10,052 bases of DNA, taken from assembly GCA_903876615.1 (NCBI GenBank), contig CAIRAS010000086.1:1-10052 (forward strand). Direction: 5' to 3'. The position numbers and the translations under genes were made by a program. Positions 4,914-10,052 of the stretch are shown here, piece by piece. Origin of the DNA: an uncultured Holophagaceae bacterium (lineage in GTDB: Bacteria > Acidobacteriota > Holophagae > Holophagales > Holophagaceae). Below the pieces are notes generated by a model. That model ran no database searches and was not told the DNA's origin. It worked only from the letters and a program-made list of their open reading frames with translations. The number at the start of each line of letters is the position of its first letter. Position 1 is the first letter of the stretch.

Positions 4914-5846
4914 ATGCCCCTCGAAACCACCCCCCCCGAGCTGCCTCCTTGGGACCCTGCTGCCGCGCCGGAGGAAGGGGATGTGCTCGAGGATCCCGCC
5001 GCGCACCAGTGGGTGCTGGTCCGCTATGTGGGGCAGCCCATGGGGGAAGCCATTCCGCTGTCGGCCCAGGGCCTGGAGCTGGGCCGGGCACCGGAATGCG
5101 GGCTCTGCCTCCAGGAACCCCAGGTGAGCCGCCACCACGCCCGGCTGGAGCTCTCGCCCGACCGGGCCTCTGTGAGCCTCTCGGACCTGGGCTCCACCAA
5201 CGGCGTCTTCGTCAATGGCCGGCGGCTGCCGGTGACGGCCGCCTCCCACCAGCTGGTGGCGGAGGATGTGGTCCGCGTGGGGGGTCATGCGTTCAAGCTC
5301 AAGCACATGGATGCCCTGGAGCGGCGCTACCACCGGGACATCGTCGCCCGCACCACGCTGGATCCCCTCACGGGTGTCCACAACCGGGCCACGATCCTGC
5401 AGCAGCTCGAGTCCCAGGTGGAGCTGGCCCGGCGCCACCACCGGCAGTTGTCGCTGTTCCTCGTGGACCTGGACCGGTTCAAGCAGGTCAATGACACCTT
5501 CGGCCACCGGGCGGGGGACCAGGCCTTGGAGGCCTTTGGCGGGCTGATTCGGCGGCGGCTCCGCAGCTCGGATCCGGTGGGACGCCTGGGCGGGGACGAG
5601 TTCCTCGCGGTGCTGCCGGAGACCCCGGTGGACCTGGCCCTCAGCGCCGCCGAGGACTTCCGCCGCTCCCTGGCCGAACGAGCCCTGACCCTCGAGGACG
5701 GCCGGGCGATCCAGGTCACCTGCAGCATCGGGGTGGCGGAACTCAAGCTGGAGGATGTCTGCGGTGGGTCCCTCCTGGCGCGGGCCGACGTGGCCCTCTA
5801 CGGCGCCAAGGACCGGGGCCGGAACTGCGCCGTCGCCGCGCCATGA
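4914..5846 (+). CDS. FHA-GGDEF diguanylate cyclase (second copy, GGDEF)
   Basis: The product is 310 residues from ATG 4914, 25 bases after the previous stop. No Shine-Dalgarno sequence is well placed (AAGGA at 4889-4893 is 20 bases away) and no better in-frame start exists. The tail (residues 1-35) is acidic and Pro-rich and begins MPLETTPPE. The FHA domain spans about 50-125, with LGR at 56-58, SRHH at 72-75 and STNGVFVNG at 94-102. The GGDEF domain has DPLTGVHNR at 150-158, DLDRFKQVND at 185-194, an intact I-site R217-S-S-D220 and GGDEF at 226-230. It should make cyclic-di-GMP subject to product inhibition. The same domain order and a similar FHA-to-GGDEF linker (LDPLERAFHETLLD versus MDALERRYHRDIVA) show that it arose with its neighbour by tandem duplication, but the two have diverged widely. 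Its stop overlaps the kinase start as ATGA. Confidence 0.95.
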   Translation: MPLETTPPELPPWDPAAAPEEGDVLEDPAAHQWVLVRYVGQPMGEAIPLSAQGLELGRAPECGLCLQEPQVSRHHARLELSPDRASVSLSDLGSTNGVFVNGRRLPVTAASHQLVAEDVVRVGGHAFKLKHMDALERRYHRDIVARTTLDPLTGVHNRATILQQLESQVELARRHHRQLSLFLVDLDRFKQVNDTFGHRAGDQALEAFGGLIRRRLRSSDPVGRLGGDEFLAVLPETPVDLALSAAEDFRRSLAERALTLEDGRAIQVTCSIGVAELKLEDVCGGSLLARADVALYGAKDRGRNCAVAAP

Positions 5847-7261
5847 ATGCCCAGCGTCCCCCCGCCCAGATCGGCAGCGTGCGCCTGCTGGAACCCCTTG
5901 GCGAAGGGGGCATGGCCCTGGTGTTCCGGGGTGAGGACCGCTTCCGCCCCGGGGTCACCTGCGCGGTGAAGCTGCTGCGTCCGGAGGTGCACCGGGACGC
6001 CGACCTCGTGCGCCGGTTCCTGCGCGAGGGCGAGGTGCTGGAGCGCCTCTCGCACCCGGCGCTGGTGGAGATCCATTCCTTCGGAACGAGCAACGGCTGG
6101 CCCTATCTGGTGATGGAGTTGCTGCCCGGTGGCAGCCTCAAGGCCTGTCGGGGGGAGGCGCCCGCTGCCCTGGTCCGTCGGCTCGTACCGGTCTGCGGCG
6201 CCTTGGGCGTGGCCCATGCCGCCGGGGTGGTGCACCGGGACCTCAAGCCGTCGAACCTGCTCTTCGCCGCCACCGGTCAGCTCAAGGTGACGGACTTCGG
6301 GGTCTGCTTCTGGGAAGGGGAAGATGGCCTCACCCGCGCCACCCGCAGCCAGATGGTGGTGGGTACCCTGGGCTACATGGCCCCGGAACAGCACGGAGAT
6401 CCCCGCCGGGTGGACGGCCGCTGCGATGTGTACGCCCTGGGCGCGGTCCTCTACGAGTTCACCACCGGGCAGCCCTACGCCCAGGTGCAGATCGCCCCGG
6501 CGGCCTGCCGGCCCGGCTTCCCCCCCCGGCTCGCCGGGCTGATCATGCGGTCCCTCCAGCCCGATCCCGCCAAGCGCCTGCCGGACATGGCCACCTTTGG
6601 CGGGGAGCTGGCCACCTGGCTCGAGAGCGCCGAGGCCGCAGGTTGGGGCGAGGAACCCCTCCCGGGCTTTTCCCTCCGGGAGCGGGAGGCGGCCACGGTG
6701 GCGGGACCGAGGGCCGAAGAGGGTTCCGGCGACCGGCTCGGCCCCTACCTGGATGCCCTGGCCACGGGGCAGGTGGGCGTCCGGCGCGCCGCTGCGGATG
6801 GCCTCGTGGCCGCCGCTCGGGAGGACGACGGTCCTTGGCTGGCCGAGGCCCTCACGGCGGCACCGGCCGTCGCCCGCTTTGCCCTGGCCCGGGCCCTGGG
6901 CAAGGTCGGCGGCGAGCGGGCCCTGGGTCCGCTGCTCGCCCTGCTGCCCGACCCCTATGCTCAGCGCGAGGCCGCGGAGGCCGTGGCGGAGCTGGCCCTC
7001 CGAATGGGCCTGAGGCAGCCCGCGCTCAAGGCCCTCCACGAACCCGGGATGGGGGTGGCCTGGCGCTGGTCCGCCCGGGCGGCCCTGGGGGACGAGCCCT
7101 GGTGCAGGGCCCTGTTGGTGGCCTGGAGCAGCCTGGCGCCGCCCTTCCGCATCCAGGCCCTGGAGGCCGCCCAGCAGCTGCCCGACAACCTGCGGAGGCT
7201 GGTCAAGACTGCCACCGCCGATGCCGCAGGCAAGGCGCGGGCGCTCTGGGAACAGCTCTGA
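5843..7261 (+). CDS. Cytosolic Ser/Thr protein kinase with C-terminal HEAT-like repeats
   Basis: The product is 472 residues from ATG 5843, overlapping the upstream stop by four bases. All core kinase motifs are present: glycine loop GEGGMALVF (20-28), ATP-binding Lys in CAVKLL (K43), alpha-C Glu about E62, catalytic HRDLKPSN (131-138), DFG (151-153), APE (180-182), DVYALG (195-200) and the subdomain XI Arg (R245). The activation segment TRATRSQMVVGTLGYM offers several Thr/Ser sites. A linker (about 262-295) leads to an Ala/Leu-rich helical region (about 295-470) with HEAT-like pairs such as VRRAAADGLVAAA, FALARALGKVGG and QREAAEAVAELAL, probably a protein-binding scaffold. There is no membrane helix or external sensor domain such as PASTA, so it should act in the cytosol. 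The gene order suggests that it phosphorylates, or is read by, the two FHA cyclases. Confidence 0.95.
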   Translation: MNAQRPPAQIGSVRLLEPLGEGGMALVFRGEDRFRPGVTCAVKLLRPEVHRDADLVRRFLREGEVLERLSHPALVEIHSFGTSNGWPYLVMELLPGGSLKACRGEAPAALVRRLVPVCGALGVAHAAGVVHRDLKPSNLLFAATGQLKVTDFGVCFWEGEDGLTRATRSQMVVGTLGYMAPEQHGDPRRVDGRCDVYALGAVLYEFTTGQPYAQVQIAPAACRPGFPPRLAGLIMRSLQPDPAKRLPDMATFGGELATWLESAEAAGWGEEPLPGFSLREREAATVAGPRAEEGSGDRLGPYLDALATGQVGVRRAAADGLVAAAREDDGPWLAEALTAAPAVARFALARALGKVGGERALGPLLALLPDPYAQREAAEAVAELALRMGLRQPALKALHEPGMGVAWRWSARAALGDEPWCRALLVAWSSLAPPFRIQALEAAQQLPDNLRRLVKTATADAAGKARALWEQL

Positions 7262-7281
7262 GCCAGACGCTGGGGCTCAGA
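7257..7281. terminator. Hairpin joining the stop codons of two convergent genes
   Basis: TCTGAGCC (7257-7264) and GGCTCAGA (7274-7281) form a perfect 8-bp stem with a 9-base loop. The stop TGA of the kinase (7259-7261) pairs exactly with the stop of the convergent PepSY gene (7277-7279). There is no U-tract on either strand, so it may be a weak bidirectional terminator or an mRNA 3'-end stabiliser. Confidence 0.45.
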
Positions 7282-7864
7282 CCAAGTAGCGCCACCAGAT
7301 CCAGTAGGCGATGGGGACTGCAGCCCCGGCCCCGGTCAGCCACAGGCCCCGGCCGAGGAAGCCCTTGGGGCCCTTGAGGATGAACAGGCCCGTGAAGGCC
7401 AGCACGATGAGCGCCAGGGCATACAGGTCGGCGATGACCGTCCACAGGCGTTTGGGGGCATTCAGGTGCAGCTGGTTCATGGCGTAGAGGACGGGGCGGG
7501 GCCGCACGGCCTCCACCAGCACCTTCCCCGTGGGCAGGTCCACCGCATAGCTGGCCTGGTCGTAGTAGAGGTTCAGCGTGTCGTCGTCAGGCTGGAAGGC
7601 ACTCTTGAAGCGGCCCTCGGGCTTCAGCTGGGCCTGGGCCGCCCGCACCAGGCTATCGGTGGGGTCCGTCTGGCGCAGGGGCTGGATCTGGCGGACCTCT
7701 TTCACCTTGGCGTAGTTGGGGTTCCAGCTGGCGATGTGGTTCACCGCCAGGCCGGAGATGGCATAGGCCAGGGTGAGGGCCACGGTGACGTAGCCCACAT
7801 CCCGGTGGGTGGCGGCGTTCCAGCGTCGCCAGGGTTTGGCCCGGCGGGCCGGTTCGGAAGTCAC
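7277..7864 (-). CDS. PepSY-associated transmembrane protein
   Basis: The product is 195 residues from GTG 7864, seven bases after the stop of the DUF4920 gene. A longer frame opens at 7936 but lies inside that gene and is disfavoured. Three membrane helices are visible: about 23-42 (DVGYVTVALTLAYAISGLAV), 140-163 (LWTVIADLYALALIVLAFTG onward) and 174-192. Between the first two lies an extracytoplasmic domain of roughly 95 residues with PepSY-like features (LVRAAQAQLKPEG, LNLYYDQASYAVDLPTGKV). The segment NQLHLNAPKRLWTVIADLYA matches the PepSY-TM pattern of a His-containing stretch before a helix ending LTG-like (here FTG). Many relatives sit near iron, heme or redox genes. It is probably co-transcribed with the DUF4920 lipoprotein; the exact function is unknown. 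Confidence 0.8.
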   Translation of the reverse strand: MTSEPARRAKPWRRWNAATHRDVGYVTVALTLAYAISGLAVNHIASWNPNYAKVKEVRQIQPLRQTDPTDSLVRAAQAQLKPEGRFKSAFQPDDDTLNLYYDQASYAVDLPTGKVLVEAVRPRPVLYAMNQLHLNAPKRLWTVIADLYALALIVLAFTGLFILKGPKGFLGRGLWLTGAGAAVPIAYWIWWRYLV

Positions 7865-7871
7865 CCTGGGC

Positions 7872-8327
7872 CTACTGGACCTCGGCGCCGAGGCCTTCGA
7901 TGCGCACGATGGTCTTGGGGCCGTTGATCTTGCCATAGTCGGCCGGCTTGCTCAGGGCCTTGGCCTCCTTGTCGCACATGTCCTTCTGCTGCTCGACGGA
8001 GAGGACGCGCTTGGACACCGTACCCTCGGCCACCACGGTGCTGCCCTTGGCGTCCATGGGGAAGGCGATGACGCCGTCCTCGACCTTGAACATGATCTCC
8101 TTCTTATCGGCACCGATCTTGATCCAGCAGCCGCGCTCTTCGCAGACCTCTGTCACGAGGCCCTTCACGCGGACCTTCTTGCCGGCGTAGGCATCGGGGT
8201 TGGCAAGGATCTCGGCGACCTTAACCTCGTCCTTGAGGGCGAGGGGCTGGCCGTACTTGCGGGCCCCGGCAGCGCTAAGGCAGGCGGGGAGCAGCAGCAC
8301 GAGGGCGAGGGCGGCGGGGATGCGCAT
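7872..8327 (-). CDS. DUF4920-type periplasmic protein, probable lipoprotein
   Basis: The product is 151 residues from ATG 8327, with GGAGG (8336-8332) four bases before it. The N-terminus MRIPAALALVLLLPACLSAA is a signal sequence. LPAC with Cys16 fits a lipobox, although signal peptidase I cleavage after SAAGA is possible. The mature part contains YAGKKVRVKGLVTEV followed by CEERGCWIKI, the Cys-x5-Cys-Trp signature of DUF4920 proteins, and an OB-like beta pattern. A further Cys is in DMCDKEAK. This family is found in the envelope, and the paired Cys residues suggest metal or redox binding, but no reaction is established. The gene heads a two-gene unit with the PepSY membrane protein. Confidence 0.85.
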   Translation of the reverse strand: MRIPAALALVLLLPACLSAAGARKYGQPLALKDEVKVAEILANPDAYAGKKVRVKGLVTEVCEERGCWIKIGADKKEIMFKVEDGVIAFPMDAKGSTVVAEGTVSKRVLSVEQQKDMCDKEAKALSKPADYGKINGPKTIVRIEGLGAEVQ

Positions 8328-8433
8328 GGGGCCTCCGGGGAGACTCCGATAATAACCTAGCAGTCGTTAATGGGACCCGGAATCTGCCAGGCCACCCCTA
8401 TTCGGGTGAAGCGAAAAAGGGAGGCGTCGCCTG

Positions 8434-8694
8434 TCAGGGTTTCCGGTTCCGCGCCGACAAGCGGTCCAGCAGGTCCCAGAGCTGGTGGCACTCGTCGCAG
8501 GATGCGCGAGGCTCGCCGCAGGGAAAGCCCTCCACGCCCATGCCCTGGCACTTGGGGTTGGTGAAGAAGAAGAGCAGGTGGTCCATGGAGGCATGGAGGC
8601 GGGCCTGCAGAGCCGGGTCGGGCAGGTTGCGCAGATCTTGGATGAGCTTCCACTCGGCAGCGTTGAGTTCGGGGTGATCGATGGTCTGGGACAT
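8434..8694 (-). CDS. Small Cys-rich protein with a CxxCH motif
   Basis: The product is 86 residues from ATG 8694, with GGAG (8703-8700) five bases upstream. The first part (MSQTIDHPELNAAEWKLIQD, then LPDPALQARLHASMDHLL) is helical. The C-terminal part carries four Cys in C-x9-C-x6-C-x2-C-H, from KCQGMG to CDECHQLW. CDECH matches the CxxCH heme c attachment motif, but there is no signal peptide, and cytochrome c maturation takes place outside the cytoplasm. A four-Cys zinc or iron-sulfur site is therefore more likely. The family is not recognised. A longer frame reaching 8838 exists but lacks a ribosome site. The gene lies 106 bases upstream of the DUF4920 gene on the same strand and could share its transcript. 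Confidence 0.75.
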   Translation of the reverse strand: MSQTIDHPELNAAEWKLIQDLRNLPDPALQARLHASMDHLLFFFTNPKCQGMGVEGFPCGEPRASCDECHQLWDLLDRLSARNRKP

Positions 8695-8746
8695 GGACGC
8701 TCCGGGAAGCCAGTATACGGTTTCCCCGGGGCGGGTCTGCCCCCGG

Positions 8747-8827
8747 AACAACAGCCTGAAGGTGGAGCCGATCGAGGCCACCTGCGACAGCCACAAGTTC
8801 GCCGAGGGCCACCGCTTCTTCGACTGA
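8747..8827 (+). pseudogene. Possible C-terminal remnant of a plus-strand gene
   Basis: Read on the plus strand, 26 codons from 8747 to the TGA at 8825-8827 all end in G or C and encode NNSLKVEPIEATCDSHKFAE followed by GHRFFD. The bias disappears upstream, where the frame crosses a GC hairpin-like stretch (8726-8746). There is no start codon or ribosome site. It may be the tail of a gene lost by deletion, or chance in GC-rich DNA. It lies in the 166-base gap between the WYL regulator and the Cys-rich gene. Confidence 0.25.
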
Positions 8828-8860
8828 AAGCACGCCAAGACCTGCGCCGGCCCTTCTCGT

Positions 8861-9919
8861 TCAGCGGTACTTGGCGGCCATGGCTTTCAATGTCGCCACC
8901 AGCTGGGTCCGGAGGCTCTTCGGCTCAAGCACCTCGGCGTCGGCTCCGAACTGCAGGATGAACCGCGTCGGGCCCGAGGGTTCCGTGGCCTGGAAGCTGA
9001 GGAGCACGGTGCCCCCCTTCTCTTTGCGGACCTCGATGCCCGGCAGAGCCGGGGGCGCGTCCAGCAGGGCCTGGGGCCAGTTGGTGCCGCTCACCCGAAC
9101 CTGGATCTGGAAGGGCTCCGTGAGGCTGAACCAGCCGCCGATCTGCAGGTCCCGGGCCCGCTCCAGGGGCTGCTTGTCCGGGATGAGGCCCCGCCGGGCG
9201 AGCGCCTTGGCCTCGACGATCCGCGCCAGGCGGAAGTGCCGCGGCTCCTGCTTGGCCGCGTCCCAGGCCAGGAGGAAGGCGCCACCGGAGAAGACGTCGT
9301 GGACGAGCGTGAAGGGCACCACCGTGCGGGCACTGGTGCGGCCCGTGGAGGCGGCCTGGTAGGTCAGCTCCAGCTCGCGGGGGCCCTCGGGGTGGCCCAG
9401 GGCCAGCAGCACCTGGGTAAGCATCTTCGTGTCCAGGGCCTGCTGGTCATCGGCGCCGCCCCGCACGCAGACATGCTCCTGCAGGGCCTTGAAGAGGTCG
9501 CGATCCCGGGTGCTCAGGTGGCTGTCCGCCAGGGCGCGCAGGCCCTCCAGCTGGTCATACCAAAGCTCTGTGGCCGTACCCTCCAGGGCCATGAGGGCCA
9601 CCTCCAGGGCCATGCGGGCGTGGGGGGTGATGCGGCTGTCCCAGTCGGGCCCCTTCTCCAGGGTGAAGTGGATGAGTGCGGGCCGACCCTGCCGGGCCTT
9701 CCCAAAGCGGGCGCCCTGTTCCTCCAGGAGCTGCACGGCCCGGTCCACGGTCCGCATGGCGACGCCGCCCAGCTTCCGCGCCAGGCCCGCCTTGGTGATG
9801 CCGCGCTCGCCAGCATCGCGGATGGCCTCCAGCACCTCCTGAAGGCGCTCGGGCTTGACCAAGTGCCCGCCGTCGGGGCGGGGGGATTCGAGGGCTTTCC
9901 GGGACGCGGGGCGGGCCAT
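8861..9919 (-). CDS. WYL-domain transcriptional regulator
   Basis: The product is 352 residues from ATG 9919. AGGAGG (9930-9925) lies five bases before it and decides this start over an in-frame ATG at 9997. Residues about 24-80 form a winged helix-turn-helix (LQEVLEAIRDAGERGITKAG, then LGGVAMRTVDRAVQLLEEQG). A helical linker follows. The WYL domain spans about 181-243, with VVPFTLVHDVFSGGAFLLAW and a conserved end, RHFRLARI. The signature W-Y-L tripeptide is replaced by A-F-L, with the ligand-contacting Arg residues of FRLARI kept. The WCX-type C-terminus (about 268-350) ends with FGADAEVLEPKSLRTQLVAT. Such proteins bind DNA and sense nucleic acid or small nucleotide ligands, and some control DNA-damage or defence genes. 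No target is evident; autoregulation or control of the gene beyond the right edge is possible. Confidence 0.9.
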   Translation of the reverse strand: MARPASRKALESPRPDGGHLVKPERLQEVLEAIRDAGERGITKAGLARKLGGVAMRTVDRAVQLLEEQGARFGKARQGRPALIHFTLEKGPDWDSRITPHARMALEVALMALEGTATELWYDQLEGLRALADSHLSTRDRDLFKALQEHVCVRGGADDQQALDTKMLTQVLLALGHPEGPRELELTYQAASTGRTSARTVVPFTLVHDVFSGGAFLLAWDAAKQEPRHFRLARIVEAKALARRGLIPDKQPLERARDLQIGGWFSLTEPFQIQVRVSGTNWPQALLDAPPALPGIEVRKEKGGTVLLSFQATEPSGPTRFILQFGADAEVLEPKSLRTQLVATLKAMAAKYR

Positions 9920-9924
9920 GGCGA

Positions 9925-9930
9925 CCTCCT
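9925..9930 (-). promoter_or_regulatory. Strong Shine-Dalgarno of the WYL regulator
   Basis: AGGAGG on the minus strand, five bases before ATG 9919. It fixes the start of the WYL gene and shortens the longest possible frame by 26 residues. Confidence 0.85.
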
Positions 9931-10052
9931 GGCTCCAGGATTGGTCAGCGACTGTCCAAAGGCAAGGGGTCAAAGCCGTTCGGCGGAGCTCCCACAACTC
10001 AAGAACAGGGGCTCTTCCCAGGAGGCGCCGGTCGAAGGCTGTCCCAGCACCG

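Noticed and set aside
5798..7039. A 413-residue minus-strand frame antisense to the kinase gene.
   Set aside because: It is a His/Gly/Gln-rich shadow typical of GC-rich genes; the plus strand has a complete set of kinase motifs.
8485..8961. A 158-residue plus-strand frame across the Cys-rich gene and the end of the WYL gene.
   Set aside because: It is antisense to two better-supported genes and lacks a start signal.

Overview
The window is GC-rich and its genes mostly use G or C at third codon positions. The gene types suggest a member of the Acidobacteriota, perhaps a Holophagae/Geothrix-like organism. These are FHA-GGDEF proteins, a soluble Ser/Thr kinase, DUF4920 and PepSY proteins, an Ig-repeat/dockerin-type exoprotein, and the stub 'LGPYEILAPL', typical of acidobacterial kinase N-termini. 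This placement is inference; no rRNA or other marker gene is present.

Layout. (1) Positions 2-1333 (+) hold the 3' part of a large secreted protein made of near-identical 85-residue Ig-like repeats, a divergent Ig-like domain and a half-degenerate dockerin-like tail. (2) Positions 1334-2347 look like a patchwork. They contain an antisense coding fragment, the first 18 or so codons of a Ser/Thr kinase cut off at its glycine loop, and two small paralogous genes of unknown function, joined by four-base stop/start overlaps and closed by a good intrinsic terminator. (3) Positions 2348-2527 (-) carry tRNA-Glu(CTC) and tRNA-Gln(CTG), both with encoded CCA. (4) Positions 2620-7261 (+) form a tight five-gene operon: two unrecognised proteins, two FHA-GGDEF diguanylate cyclases and a cytosolic Ser/Thr kinase with a HEAT-like tail. 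(5) Positions 7277-8694 (-) hold a PepSY-type membrane protein, a DUF4920 lipoprotein and a small Cys-rich protein with a CxxCH motif. (6) Positions 8861-9919 (-) hold a WYL-family transcription regulator.

The main candidate system is the five-gene operon. A kinase and two phosphothreonine-reading (FHA) cyclic-di-GMP synthases are made from one message. Both cyclases carry Glu-Thr motifs in short N-terminal tails, resembling the GarA/OdhI phospho-switch. This would be a direct link from Ser/Thr phosphorylation to c-di-GMP, with two uncharacterised partner proteins.
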